Assembly: GCA_024644655.1 (NCBI GenBank)
Contig: JAHEHJ010000007.1
Span: 1 to 64,000 of the forward strand
DNA length: 64,000 bases
Direction: 5' to 3'
Origin: Flavobacterium sp.
Lineage (GTDB): Bacteria; Bacteroidota; Bacteroidia; Flavobacteriales; Flavobacteriaceae
In this document: piece by piece, positions 38,601 through 47,681 of the stretch
Numbering within the stretch: position 1 is the first letter of the stretch
Layout of the letters: the number at the start of each line of letters is the position of its first letter
Notes under the pieces: model-generated
Database searches by the model: none
Seen by the model: only the letters and a program-made list of their open reading frames with translations
What the model was told of the DNA's origin: nothing
Position numbers and translations under genes: made by a program

Positions 38601-40272
38601 TAATACAACAGGTCGATTTAATACAATAATGGGTCATTATGCTGCTATTCAAAATACGGTTGGTGAATACAATACCGCAATTGGAGAAAATGCATTATAT
38701 TCTAATGTAAGTGGATCTTTTGCTACAGCTATAGGTTCTCAATCTATGTATTACGCCAACTCAAGTGCTACTCCATTTACTAATACAAACGTAGCCGTAG
38801 GCTTTCAATCCTTATATGGTTCAACTATACCATCAAATAATATTGGTAATAATAATTTGGCTTTAGGATATAGAACTATGTATAGTAACTCCTCTGGAAG
38901 CAATAACAATGCTATTGGAAGTCTCGCTTTATTTTCGAATACTTCCGGATTTGAAAATACAGCAATTGGATATGACAGTTTGTATAATAACACTACAGGA
39001 TATTACAATACAGCCGTAGGAAATTATACCCTATCATCAAATACAACCGGTTATTATAATGCGGCATTAGGAACGAATAGTTTATTACAAAATACTATTG
39101 GAATAAACAATACAGCTATAGGTTTTAATGCTCAACGAAATAATACATCAGGATCAAATAATTCTTCTCTAGGATCCAATTCTCTTTATTCAAATACGGT
39201 TGGTGCTTATAACGTAGCTCTTGGACAAAATGCTATGTCTACCAACAGTAGTGGAAATTTCAATAATGCTGTTGGATATGGCAGTCTGCTATCCAATACC
39301 AGCGGTAGTGCTAATACGGCAATTGGAACCTATGCCTTGTATTATAATACCACGGGGGGTAATAATCTTTCAAACGGGAATTATTCATTATATAATAATA
39401 CAACAGGGGTTGGTAACAGTGCTTCAGGAAATATGGGTTTATTCTCGAATACATCGGGTATTTATAACACAGCTTCAGGGTTTGAATCATTACGAGGCAA
39501 CACTACTGGGAATTTCAACTCTGCTCAGGGGGTTGATGCTTTATACAGCAATACCACTGGAAGTTACAATACCGCTTCAGGTTCAAGTGCATTACTTTAC
39601 AATACCATTGGAAATTACAATACCGCAATAGGACATCAAGCCCTAGTATTTAATTCGTCAGGATCTGATAATACAGCAATTGGAAAAGATGTAATGTATA
39701 ATGTCTCTACAGGAAGTATGAATTCCGGAATTGGACGTGGTGCCTTATCCGGGGTTTCATCAGGCTCTAATAATACCGGACTTGGTTATAATGCACAAGT
39801 GCCCATTGGTACGGGTAGTAACCAAGTGCGCGTGGGGGATGCATTGGTGACCTATGCGGGTGTGCAAGTAGCCTGGACCATAACCTCAGACAAACGCTGG
39901 AAATCTCAAATCCAACCTTTATCATTAGGAGTAGACTTTATCAAGCAATTGAAACCGGTATCGTATTTCCGGAATAACGATAGCAGCAAAAAGATTGAGA
40001 TGGGATTGATTGCGCAAGACCTAGAAGAGGTATTACAGAAAACAGGCATCCCCAATTCAGGCATGATCACGAAAGACGATAACGGCATGTACAGTGTGCG
40101 CTATAACGACTTGTTTGCGCCTATGATTAAGGCCATACAAGAGCAACAAACGGAAATCAGCAGCCAAAAGGATGCGGTACAGAAATTAGAAATCGAAAAC
40201 CAACAATTAAAAGCGCATCAGAAGGACTTAGAAACGCGATTGCGCGCGATTGAACAAAAATTGGGGTACTAG
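35605..40272 (+). CDS. Giant surface repeat protein with S74-type chaperone C-terminus
   Basis: 1555 residues. Signal peptide 1-19, then VGINTTTPKASLDIQ and a short globular part. Two long repeat modules follow (about 100-800 and 828-1420), each opening with W-x-L-x-G-N-x-G-T-x-x-x-x-x-F-I/L-G-T-T-D. They consist of roughly 17-residue units of the type N-T-A-I-G-x-x-A-L-x-x-N-T-x-G-x-x, like trimeric-autotransporter head repeats. The linker is GIGTTTPTERLEVNGRIKI. The end is an intramolecular chaperone domain starting S1428-D-K-R-W-K1433, then a coiled coil (about 1515-1555). It is probably a trimeric fibre. There is no T9SS domain and no membrane anchor, so the export route is unclear. Confidence 0.9.
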   Translation: MNKFYITICLFLVFLPGTAQVGINTTTPKASLDIQASNPTSPSNTEGILIPKVDALPSTNPTAAQHGMMLFLTTTSGSYTPGFYYWDSNATTWKGIGTDTGWALKGNTGTTASTNFLGTTDDIDLVIKRNSTRTGLFGTARTFLGLNAGLLNTGVENVAVGNGALASNLGSNGQTALGSYALNHHTTGDGNTSIGYESLLTLTSGSNNTAMGYHTLFALTSGDSNSAFGNHALSAGALGNYNSAFGSHAMENTTGSYNSAFGNYALNTNTSGTYNTAIGNYASYFSQTADYCTAVGQGALFNNDATGSTAVGYSALNSNTTGVGNTAVGYQVLKNSAGDSNTGMGYQALWNLNTGDNNSAFGTSALEAGSHNSNNTAMGYQALKLSQTDGNTAVGSNALNRSMLGGFNTAIGNNSQFYCLQGFNNISIGSDSMFTNQSGSNLIAIGTRSLYQFDGGEGITAIGHESMKNHQIGNHNTALGYQSMYNHSNGEGNAAFGSAALGASSISNYNTAIGTGALYFINGDSNTAIGYNSMYNTGSGYGNTAVGQHSLFSTYTGYLNTAIGFQALNFGSYLTGVTALGANALYYNNASDGNTALGTESMRNNDTGNYNTAAGYQSLNFQTTGMANSGFGYKTLYSGNGSNNSAIGYLALTQNNSNNNSAMGSNALHYNIAGYSNSAFGVNSLYLNSSGYGNDGFGFETLKNNDTGNYNTAIGNSSLINSISGSSNLALGHNALSGVTSGSNNIGIGANSEVADGNTDNQLAIGSFIFGSDINSFFGGTLGIGTTTPTERLEVNGRIKITDGNQALGYVLTSDTNGVGTWQAPTLNNSWNLSGNSGTNSNSDFIGTTDNTDLIFKRNSIFSGMLGATNTAFGNYAFNATSTGTNNVALGTYSLLNNTTGFNNIANGLSALYSNTSGYANIALGGYSLYSNTSGNNNTSIGNSSMLNNSLGFYNVSIGNNAMYNNTIGNNNVGIGESALYANTSGVQNTAVGRSALYFNTTGRFNTIMGHYAAIQNTVGEYNTAIGENALYSNVSGSFATAIGSQSMYYANSSATPFTNTNVAVGFQSLYGSTIPSNNIGNNNLALGYRTMYSNSSGSNNNAIGSLALFSNTSGFENTAIGYDSLYNNTTGYYNTAVGNYTLSSNTTGYYNAALGTNSLLQNTIGINNTAIGFNAQRNNTSGSNNSSLGSNSLYSNTVGAYNVALGQNAMSTNSSGNFNNAVGYGSLLSNTSGSANTAIGTYALYYNTTGGNNLSNGNYSLYNNTTGVGNSASGNMGLFSNTSGIYNTASGFESLRGNTTGNFNSAQGVDALYSNTTGSYNTASGSSALLYNTIGNYNTAIGHQALVFNSSGSDNTAIGKDVMYNVSTGSMNSGIGRGALSGVSSGSNNTGLGYNAQVPIGTGSNQVRVGDALVTYAGVQVAWTITSDKRWKSQIQPLSLGVDFIKQLKPVSYFRNNDSSKKIEMGLIAQDLEEVLQKTGIPNSGMITKDDNGMYSVRYNDLFAPMIKAIQEQQTEISSQKDAVQKLEIENQQLKAHQKDLETRLRAIEQKLGY

Positions 40273-40349
40273 TGCGTGTTAATATTCTTTTAAGCCGTTA
40301 GGGAGTCCGCTAAATTTATGTAGTTTTGGGACTTCTAAAAAAAAATGCT

Positions 40350-40922
40350 ATGGCTTCTGATTATATACTGGACCAAGAATTCAGTACTCAGGTTTTTGAC
40401 GATTCCAATACTTCCTACAAGGAGTTTGAAAACTGCACCTTTATAGATTGTGATTTTAGGACCTGTACTTTTAAAACAGTCACTTTTGTAGATTGCATCT
40501 TTACCAATTGTAATTTTAAAGCTACGGCCATCAATTATGTATCCTTACGTGGGGTTCAGTTTAATGGGTGTGATTTCACTGCCGTCAATTTTGCCATGAC
40601 CGATCAGGTAATTTATGAATTCCACTTCAAGGATTGCTTATTGGATTATGCCAAGTTTTATGCCTTGAAATTGCGCAAGATGCAATTCATCAATTGCAGT
40701 TTAATCGCCGTAGATTTTATGGGAAGTGATTTGAGTGAGGCCCTATTTGACAATTGCAATATGAGACATGCCGTTTTTATTGATACTATTGCGCATAAAG
40801 CCGATTTCTCAACTAGTTATGACTTTGTCATTGACCCAGAAAAAAACAAACTTAAAAGAGCTATCTTTTCAACAGAAGGATTAAAAGGATTGTTAACCAA
40901 ATACGATTTGGTGATACGCTAA
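40350..40922 (+). CDS. Pentapeptide-repeat protein
   Basis: 190 residues from the ATG at 40350 (a TTG start eight codons earlier is open but unlikely). Five-residue repeats of the form A/C-x-F-x-x run from about 18 to 150 (CTFIDCDFRTCTFKTVTF...), giving a right-handed quadrilateral beta helix. The layout, with a break near 85-100, resembles the Qnr/McbG group that mimics DNA, but membership cannot be decided by eye. A strong terminator follows at 40933-40969. Confidence 0.88.
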   Translation: MASDYILDQEFSTQVFDDSNTSYKEFENCTFIDCDFRTCTFKTVTFVDCIFTNCNFKATAINYVSLRGVQFNGCDFTAVNFAMTDQVIYEFHFKDCLLDYAKFYALKLRKMQFINCSLIAVDFMGSDLSEALFDNCNMRHAVFIDTIAHKADFSTSYDFVIDPEKNKLKRAIFSTEGLKGLLTKYDLVIR

Positions 40923-40932
40923 CTATACCCAC

Positions 40933-40969
40933 AAAAAAAAAGGATGTTGAAAACCAACATCCTTTTTTC
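40933..40969. terminator. Terminator between pentapeptide and lipoprotein genes
   Basis: Stem GGATGTTG/CAACATCC (40942-40949 with 40955-40962), flanked by an A run and a T run, so it can act on both strands for the convergent genes. Confidence 0.9.
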
Positions 40970-40985
40970 TATATACAATAAACAA

Positions 40986-41678
40986 CTAGTTGTTTACCCA
41001 TTCTGTTACAGTGTCTGGATCTGTAGTGAAATCAGTCCATGTACCACCTGTAGCCGTCCACTCAATATAATCTGTTGGAACTAATGGATTACCATACGAT
41101 ATAGATATATTACCTGCATAGTTTTCAAAAGTATTCATAACATAGTGGTATCCAAAATCACCCATATCAAAAGACATATCGAAATGGTAGCCTCCTTGAT
41201 CATTAGTGTTCCAGTCAAAACTTACATTGTAATTTCCTCCATCTGGATTTCCTAATACACTTGTATTGATTGAATAATCCCAAGAACCCGCAGAACCATC
41301 CATGTTTTCCCATCCTGAAATATTGAAACATTCTTGCCCTTGAGGATTAGTTCCAATATAACTAAACGTATATTGTGTTCCATCATCACCATAGGTGTAA
41401 GTGATAGTATAATCACCACTAGTCCAAGTACCCGATGTTGTACCCGTTTTACTATTTGGATTATGCATATAAGCCGATGGCATAGCCATAAAACCGCTCA
41501 TTTGCGTTAACAAACTGTACGCTTCAGGATTTGAAGTTTCCATTGCAGCTGGAGCGATTTTAGAAACATCAATAGAAGCCATTTTTGGCGTAAATGATGA
41601 TTTGCTATCATCTTTACTACAACTTACAGTAGCTAGTACTAAACACAATAGAGAGAATCGAATAAGTAAATTTTTCAT
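40986..41678 (-). CDS. Lipoprotein of unknown function
   Basis: 230 residues. Signal peptide with lipobox ATVSC (Cys20), followed by SKDDSKSS, the Asp/Ser-rich spacer common in surface-exposed flavobacterial lipoproteins. The mature domain is rich in aromatic residues and Gly, with alternating strands (SGDYTITYTYGDDGTQYTFSY; YNVSFDWNTNDQGGYHFDMSF), so it is likely a beta barrel or lipocalin-like sheet. I do not recognise the family. Alone on its strand. Confidence 0.82.
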   Translation of the reverse strand: MKNLLIRFSLLCLVLATVSCSKDDSKSSFTPKMASIDVSKIAPAAMETSNPEAYSLLTQMSGFMAMPSAYMHNPNSKTGTTSGTWTSGDYTITYTYGDDGTQYTFSYIGTNPQGQECFNISGWENMDGSAGSWDYSINTSVLGNPDGGNYNVSFDWNTNDQGGYHFDMSFDMGDFGYHYVMNTFENYAGNISISYGNPLVPTDYIEWTATGGTWTDFTTDPDTVTEWVNN

Positions 41679-41812
41679 AAATAAATTTTTAAGTTAGTTG
41701 CACAAAAAAAACAAATATTTAAATACTAAACAATAAACAATTGTTATTTTTTTGAGTTTAAATTAGTAATTTACAGGCACTTTACGTCTCAAACTGACAA
41801 TTCTGTACTATT

Positions 41813-42490
41813 TTATGAAATTATTTTGCCGTCTTGCATCGTAATGGTGCGATGGGTTCGTTCCGCAAAATCGGAATCATGCGTAACGATAAGTAGGGTT
41901 TGCTTTTGCTCCTGTGTCAGTTCGTTAAAGATATCAAATACCAAGTCGCTATTTTTCTTGTCTAAGTTACCTGTAGGCTCATCACCCATAATAATCAACG
42001 GATTATTAATCAAAGCTCTGGCTATGGCTACACGTTGCTTTTGTCCCCCACTCAATTGATTGGGCATCTTAAGGGCTTGCTCTTGCATATCCAACGTTTT
42101 CAAATGCTGCATCGCATGATGCTCGACTTCTTCTTCCGATAGCTTATTGAGTTTTAATCCGGGTAACATCACATTCCGTAGCACATTGTATTCCGAAAGC
42201 AAATAGTGGAACTGAAAAACGAAGCCTATCTTTTCATTTCGGATTTGAGCCAATTCCTTGTCGGTTTTCCCAGTGATAAGTTCGTTGTTCATAAACAATT
42301 GCCCTTCATAATCGGTATCCATAGTAGATAGCAAATACAAAAGCGTCGATTTCCCACAACCCGATTTTCCTACTATAGAAACAAATTCACCCGACTCAAT
42401 AGCCATATCAATAGCTTTCAACACTTGAAATTTGACAGGGTCATAGAAATATTTGGTTAGGCCTTTAGTGGCTAATACGGGCGTGCTCAT
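41813..42490 (-). CDS. ABC transporter ATPase, LolD/MacB type
   Basis: 225 residues from the ATG at 42490 (the frame continues eight codons into the permease gene). Walker A GKSGCGKSTLLYLL, Q-loop FQFHYLL, signature LSGGQKQRVAIARAL, Walker B LIIMGDEPTGNLDKK, H-loop VTHD. It powers the adjacent FtsX-type permease. It is separated from the permease gene by a single base; third gene of the exporter operon. Confidence 0.95.
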   Translation of the reverse strand: MSTPVLATKGLTKYFYDPVKFQVLKAIDMAIESGEFVSIVGKSGCGKSTLLYLLSTMDTDYEGQLFMNNELITGKTDKELAQIRNEKIGFVFQFHYLLSEYNVLRNVMLPGLKLNKLSEEEVEHHAMQHLKTLDMQEQALKMPNQLSGGQKQRVAIARALINNPLIIMGDEPTGNLDKKNSDLVFDIFNELTQEQKQTLLIVTHDSDFAERTHRTITMQDGKIIS

Positions 42491-42491
42491 C

Positions 42492-43748
42492 TTATTTTCC
42501 TCTAATGATTTCAACAGGGTCTATCTTACTGGCTTTAAGCGCTGGAAAGAGTCCGGCTATAGTTGTGGTTATCAAAGCAAAGGTGATGCCTATGCCATAA
42601 AACAGGGGGTTGTAATTGATTGGAAAGGTCTTTATCGTAGGCAAAGCCGCCGTATTAAACGGAATCACATCAATAATATTGGAAAAAATGTAGCCAAAAA
42701 GCAATCCGAATAACCCTCCAGTTAAACCAATAATCAAGGACAGTGAAATGAAAATCCACTTCACATCATTCCCAGAAAATCCTGTAGCTTTCAATATGGC
42801 AATGCTATCCATCTTCTCAAAGATCATCATGTTCAAAATGTTGTAAATACCAAATCCCGCTACAATAAGCAACACTATACCCACAGCATACGAAATGATA
42901 CTTCGAATAGAACTCCCCGTTTCAAACTGCGAATTGGTGGTTTGGTAATCAATCGTATCCAAATTGAATTTCTCTTTAAACTCTTTCGCTAAGGCTGGTG
43001 CCAAAGTAATATCATAGGTTTTCACTTGGATATCGGTAATGTAATTGGTAGGCTCACCCAATAGCTTTTGGGCCGTAGTCAACGAAGTATAACTCATCGA
43101 ATTGTCAATATCGGCAATCCCCACTTGGGATATCCCCACGACTTTGAGCGAAGCCAAGTTTCCCTTTGAAGTGGTTACTTTGATAATGTCACCTATAGAA
43201 AGTAGCATTTTCTCAGCCAACCCCTTCCCGATGATAATACTATTATTTTGAAGCAAGTCGGGGACCTTTCCGCCTATCATATACTCACTAATGGCAAATA
43301 GCTTTTCTTCTGCCAGCACATCAATACCATTGATAACTCCAGCAATTTCGATAGTGCCCGAATTAAAAAAAACGGGTGTGGTCACCTTGGGAGCCACATC
43401 AATTATGCGCGGATCTAGTTTTAAAGTATGTATAATCGACTTGCAATTGTAGATGGCTTTCCCCCTATCTTTTGGTTTGACAGACGAGATAAAATTGGTA
43501 TTATGTTTGTAGTTTTTAGAAAATGAAATCGGTTGATTTTCAGAAGGTTTTATCTCGTTATATAAACGAACATGTGGAGTACGATTCAACATCAAACCAT
43601 CCAACAAATCGTTCATTCCATTCATAAAACTCACCAAGGTAATGAACATGGCAATACCAAAAGTCACCCCTACCGCCGCAACAACCGATTGTTTGAGTCG
43701 GGCACGCAGCAAGTGTGTGGCAATGTTAAGGATGAGTTTGTAATTCAT
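42492..43748 (-). CDS. FtsX-like permease of an ABC exporter
   Basis: 418 residues. One N-terminal transmembrane helix (about 20-45), a large periplasmic domain (about 50-280) and three C-terminal helices with the FtsX pattern (GFGIYNILNMMIFEKMDSIAILKATGFSG, GLTGGLFGLLFGY, GLFPALKASKIDPVEIIRGK). The layout is that of MacB/LolC-E type permeases. Its ATG overlaps the stop of the adaptor gene (TAATG). With a periplasmic adaptor present, a MacAB-like tripartite exporter is more likely than a Lol system. Confidence 0.93.
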   Translation of the reverse strand: MNYKLILNIATHLLRARLKQSVVAAVGVTFGIAMFITLVSFMNGMNDLLDGLMLNRTPHVRLYNEIKPSENQPISFSKNYKHNTNFISSVKPKDRGKAIYNCKSIIHTLKLDPRIIDVAPKVTTPVFFNSGTIEIAGVINGIDVLAEEKLFAISEYMIGGKVPDLLQNNSIIIGKGLAEKMLLSIGDIIKVTTSKGNLASLKVVGISQVGIADIDNSMSYTSLTTAQKLLGEPTNYITDIQVKTYDITLAPALAKEFKEKFNLDTIDYQTTNSQFETGSSIRSIISYAVGIVLLIVAGFGIYNILNMMIFEKMDSIAILKATGFSGNDVKWIFISLSLIIGLTGGLFGLLFGYIFSNIIDVIPFNTAALPTIKTFPINYNPLFYGIGITFALITTTIAGLFPALKASKIDPVEIIRGK

Positions 43749-44839
43749 TATTTGGGCTTATAAATAGTTTCGGTAGCTTGAAGCCCGTTTAGGATTTCAA
43801 CATTTTGGTAATCACTCAACCCAACCCTTACTTTACGCTTTTCATTTTCATGGACCAACACATAGGTTCCGTCAACCAAATAGGCTTTGGGAATCGTAAT
43901 CACATCTTTCTTGGTCTGAATAATAATATTCGCTTCTGCGGTAAGATTTGGATACAATTGTGCCGGAGGTGTGACAAAATGGGCTTCTATTTTGAAGGTT
44001 CTGGAACGTACATCCATAATAGGATAGATTTTATCCACCGTCGCTTCAAATACTTTGCCTTTATAACTATCCATGGTTACTTCTAGAGTTTGGCCAACCT
44101 GCACCTGTACCATATCATTTTCATCCACATCAAGTTCGAGTACATACGCATTCTTTTTTCCTATAATAGCCAATGGGGTTTGAGGGGAAATAAGCGCACC
44201 TTCTTTAACCAATACATCAAACAATTCTCCCGAAAAGGCGCTTTTAACGACATAATCGCCTTGGGCTTTTTCAGTAATTTTTAAGTTGATTTGATTCCTA
44301 CTTTGTTCGGTACGAAGCTGGGTTTTTAATTGGGCCAACTGTTTCAAAGCGGCTTCATAATTGGATTTAGAATTCTTATACGCCAATTCCACACGCTCGT
44401 ATTCTACTTCCGAAATCACATTGTATTGCTTGATGTTTTTATTGCGATTGTAAACCGATTGGTCAAGAGCCAATTTATCTTTGGCCGCTTGTACTTTGGT
44501 TTCCATTTCGGCCAACTTATCTCGGATATACTGATTGCTTTCTTGGCTCAATTGATAGGTTAGTCGCGCGTTTTCCGTATTCAAGGCTGCCTTTTCACTC
44601 TCTATCGAAAACAAGGCTTGTCCCGAAGTAATGGCTTGTCCCGCACTGACTTTGACCGTTTGCAACACGCCGCTCACAGTAGAAAATACCGTATATTGAT
44701 TTTCTGATTTCACAACGCCAGAGGCATACACGCTTTCGGTAATAGTGCCTTTAGTAGGAAGGATTTCTCCTTTGTCTTTTTTGGCACAAGACAATAAGAA
44801 AAGGAACAAAGTACAGCTTATAAGTGGGAACCATTTCAT
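43748..44839 (-). CDS. HlyD/MacA-type periplasmic adaptor lipoprotein
   Basis: 363 residues. Lipobox LFLLSC (Cys18), then barrel-sandwich (lipoyl) halves around 50-80 and 205-235, between them a long alpha hairpin (about 80-190, with AEMETKVQAAKDKL), and a beta-barrel plus membrane-proximal domain with PAQLYPNLTAEANI. First gene of the exporter operon. The outer-membrane TolC-type partner is not in the window. Confidence 0.93.
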   Translation of the reverse strand: MKWFPLISCTLFLFLLSCAKKDKGEILPTKGTITESVYASGVVKSENQYTVFSTVSGVLQTVKVSAGQAITSGQALFSIESEKAALNTENARLTYQLSQESNQYIRDKLAEMETKVQAAKDKLALDQSVYNRNKNIKQYNVISEVEYERVELAYKNSKSNYEAALKQLAQLKTQLRTEQSRNQINLKITEKAQGDYVVKSAFSGELFDVLVKEGALISPQTPLAIIGKKNAYVLELDVDENDMVQVQVGQTLEVTMDSYKGKVFEATVDKIYPIMDVRSRTFKIEAHFVTPPAQLYPNLTAEANIIIQTKKDVITIPKAYLVDGTYVLVHENEKRKVRVGLSDYQNVEILNGLQATETIYKPK

Positions 44840-44911
44840 GGTAGAATGTGATTAGTGCTAATAGTAGTTCAAATTTACAACAATGTACCCATTAAAGGGT
44901 ATCGAATAGAC

Positions 44912-44950
44912 AAAAAAATAACCTCTAAATCAAATCGTTTAGAGGTTATT
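44912..44950 (-). terminator. glyA terminator
   Basis: Thirteen-base-pair perfect stem (44917-44929 with 44938-44950), loop of eight, followed on the minus strand by a T run. It separates glyA from the exporter operon downstream. Confidence 0.93.
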
Positions 44951-44971
44951 CTTAGCATTGTATTGTATCGT

Positions 44972-46246
44972 TTAGAAAACAAAAATAGGGCGTTCGCTCA
45001 TCATTTCGTTTACTTCATCAGCCACGGCTTCAATTGTAGCTTCATCGGTGTGATTCATCAACACACGATCAATTAATGCTACTATAGTTTCCATATCGCT
45101 TTCTACCAAACCACGTGTTGTTATAGCTGGTGTCCCAATACGTATACCCGATGTAACAAAAGGTGATTTATCATCAAAAGGAACCATGTTTTTATTCACC
45201 GTAATCTCAGCTTTCACTAAGGCATTTTCGGCTTCTTTTCCTGTAATATTCTTGTTGCGCAAATCAATCAACATCATGTGATTGTCTGTACCTCCTGAAA
45301 TCAAATCATACCCTCTTTTCATAAACGCCTCTGCCATAGCCTTAGCATTTTTCTGTACTTGCATCGAGTAATGGAAAAACTCATCAGTCAAACACTCACC
45401 AAAGGCTACTGCTTTTGCCGCAATAATATGCATCAAAGGACCACCTTGATTCCCAGGAAATACAGCCAAATCTAAAAGCGCCGACATCATACGAATTTCA
45501 CCTTTTGGAGTTGTTAATCCCCATGGATTTTCAAAATCTTTCCCCATCAATATCATTCCGCCACGAGGCCCACGAAGGGTTTTGTGTGTGGTAGTCGTTA
45601 CGATATGACAATGTGGAATTGGATCATTCATCAATCCTTTAGCAATTAAGCCTGCTGGGTGTGAGATATCAGCCAATAATATAGCACCAACGGAATCCGC
45701 AATTTCACGGAATCGTTTAAAATCCATGTCACGGCAATAGGCCGAAGCGCCCGCAATGATTAATTTAGGTTGCTCTTTTGTAGCAATAGCTTGTATTTTA
45801 TCATAATCAAAACGTCCTGTTTCTTTTTCAACCCCATAAAAAACAGGATTGTACAAACGTCCCGAAAAGTTAACCGGAGACCCGTGTGTTAAATGTCCTC
45901 CATGAGACAAATCAAATCCAAGAATTGTATCACCTGGTTTTAAACACGCATGGTATACAGCCGTATTGGCTTGTGAACCCGAATGGGGTTGCACATTGGC
46001 ATAAGCCGCCCCAAATAAAGCTTTGGCTCTATCAATGGCAATTTGTTCCACGACATCAACCACTTCACAACCGCCATAATAGCGTTTGCCAGGGTATCCT
46101 TCAGCATATTTATTGGTTAGCACAGAACCTGCTGCTTCCATCACTTGGTCACTCACAAAGTTCTCAGAGGCAATTAGTTCAATTCCGTGAATCTGTCTAT
46201 CTTGTTCGTCAAGAATAAGGTCAAAAATTTGTTCGTCGCGTTGCAT
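44972..46246 (-). CDS. glyA: Serine hydroxymethyltransferase
   Basis: 424 residues. A PLP enzyme that interconverts serine and glycine with tetrahydrofolate. The PLP lysine is in [15 protein letters not shown] near 230. Other landmarks are IELIASENF near 22, [17 protein letters not shown] and [11 protein letters not shown]. Divergently transcribed from fahA with gcvT behind it, so two glycine/one-carbon genes lie in the same neighbourhood on opposite strands. A TAATTTTG -7-like box (46279-46272) precedes it. Confidence 0.98.
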   Translation of the reverse strand: MQRDEQIFDLILDEQDRQIHGIELIASENFVSDQVMEAAGSVLTNKYAEGYPGKRYYGGCEVVDVVEQIAIDRAKALFGAAYANVQPHSGSQANTAVYHACLKPGDTILGFDLSHGGHLTHGSPVNFSGRLYNPVFYGVEKETGRFDYDKIQAIATKEQPKLIIAGASAYCRDMDFKRFREIADSVGAILLADISHPAGLIAKGLMNDPIPHCHIVTTTTHKTLRGPRGGMILMGKDFENPWGLTTPKGEIRMMSALLDLAVFPGNQGGPLMHIIAAKAVAFGECLTDEFFHYSMQVQKNAKAMAEAFMKRGYDLISGGTDNHMMLIDLRNKNITGKEAENALVKAEITVNKNMVPFDDKSPFVTSGIRIGTPAITTRGLVESDMETIVALIDRVLMNHTDEATIEAVADEVNEMMSERPIFVF

Positions 46247-46288
46247 TTGAAATTATTTCGTTAAATTGGGTCAAAATTACGAAAATCG

Positions 46289-46319
46289 TTTGTTAAATTA
46301 ATAGTAAATGATATATTTG
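46289..46319 (+). promoter_or_regulatory. Predicted promoter for fahA-gcvT
   Basis: TTTG at 46289-46292, exactly 19 bases, TATATTTG at 46312-46319: a perfect match to the Bacteroidota consensus. The start codon is 36 bases further on. Confidence 0.8.
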
Positions 46320-46354
46320 ATTTCGAATTTTTCAACAACTAAATCAACAAACCC

Positions 46355-47638
46355 ATGCCCATTACTGCTAACGATCCTACTCGAAAATCATGGCTTACCA
46401 TACACGATAACAGTCACTTCCCCATCCAAAATATCCCCTTTGGCGTTTTCTTAACCAAGGAAGATGTGATTACAATTGGAACACGAATTGGAGACTACGC
46501 GATTGATTTAGGTGCTTTACAACAACTGAATTATTTTGAAGGTATCGAATTGACCGATGATATGTTCATGCAAGACACCTTGAATGACTTTATATCAGAC
46601 GGAAAAAAAACATGGCGCTTGGTGCGAAATCGCATAGCCGATCTTTTCGACATAACCAATTCAGAACTGAGAGATAACACTGAACACCGCGATATTGTCA
46701 TTTTCGCCATTGAAGATGTAGAAATGCAATTGCCAGTACTTATTGGAGATTATACCGATTTTTATTCCAGCAAAGAACACGCTACCAATGTAGGAATGAT
46801 GTTCCGAGACCCTGAGAATGCTTTGTTACCCAACTGGCTTCACATACCCGTAGGATACCACGGTAGGAGTTCTACGATAGTGCCTTCAGGCATACCCGTA
46901 CACCGTCCTATGGGCCAAACTTTACCGCAAGGGGAAAGCACACCTGTTTTTGGACCTTCTCGTTTGGTAGATTTCGAATTGGAAACCGCTTTCATCACTA
47001 CCGATGCCAACATCATGGGAGAAAACATTCCCATTAATGAAGCAGAAGATTATATCTTCGGTATGGTGTTACTAAATGACTGGAGTGCGCGTGATATTCA
47101 AAAATGGGAATATGTGCCGCTCGGACCCTTTTTAGCTAAAAACTTTGCCTCTTCTATATCACCTTGGATTGTAACCATGGATGCCTTGGAACCTTTTAAA
47201 ACAAAAGGACCCAACCAAGAGCCTATGCCACTTCCCTACCTACAACAAAAAGGAAAACACGCCTATGACATCAATCTAGAAGTGTATATAGAGCCTGAGA
47301 ACGTACCCGCTTCTCTTGTATCTAAATCCAATTTCAAATACATGTATTGGTCAATGTCGCAACAATTGGCACACCACACATCTAACGGTTGTCGTGTGAA
47401 TTCGGGAGATATGATGGGTTCAGGAACCATTTCGGGCTCAACACCTGATAGCTATGGCTCTATGCTCGAATTGACTTGGGGCGGTAATAACCCAATTACC
47501 ATGCAAGATGGTAGCGAACGTAAATTCATCAACGATTATGATACGGTAATCATGACAGGCTATTGCCAAAACAGTTCGGTGCGAATTGGCTTTGGTGAAG
47601 TATCCTCTAAATTATTACCCCCATTCGTTAGAAAATAG
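46355..47638 (+). CDS. fahA: Fumarylacetoacetase
   Basis: 427 residues. It cleaves fumarylacetoacetate to fumarate and acetoacetate, the last step of tyrosine breakdown. N-terminal SH3-like domain (to about 115), then the FAH domain with YTDFYSSKEHATNVG, PVGYHGRSSTIVPSG, the metal-binding Glu pair in LVDFELETAF, LLNDWSARDIQKWEYVPLGPF, and GSMLELTWGG near the end. Opens a rightward run with gcvT and the S41 protease gene. Confidence 0.96.
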   Translation: MPITANDPTRKSWLTIHDNSHFPIQNIPFGVFLTKEDVITIGTRIGDYAIDLGALQQLNYFEGIELTDDMFMQDTLNDFISDGKKTWRLVRNRIADLFDITNSELRDNTEHRDIVIFAIEDVEMQLPVLIGDYTDFYSSKEHATNVGMMFRDPENALLPNWLHIPVGYHGRSSTIVPSGIPVHRPMGQTLPQGESTPVFGPSRLVDFELETAFITTDANIMGENIPINEAEDYIFGMVLLNDWSARDIQKWEYVPLGPFLAKNFASSISPWIVTMDALEPFKTKGPNQEPMPLPYLQQKGKHAYDINLEVYIEPENVPASLVSKSNFKYMYWSMSQQLAHHTSNGCRVNSGDMMGSGTISGSTPDSYGSMLELTWGGNNPITMQDGSERKFINDYDTVIMTGYCQNSSVRIGFGEVSSKLLPPFVRK

Positions 47639-47681
47639 AAACAAACAACAAACAAATTAATATAATACCACACAAACTTCA

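Noticed and set aside
36061..39800. CRISPR-like short repeats in the giant gene
   Set aside because: The 51-bp period codes for 17-residue protein repeats in one long open frame; there are no conserved direct repeats with unique spacers.
41813..44839. Lol lipoprotein-sorting system
   Set aside because: ATPase and permease resemble LolD and LolCE, but a HlyD-type adaptor lipoprotein heads the operon, which fits MacAB-type export better.
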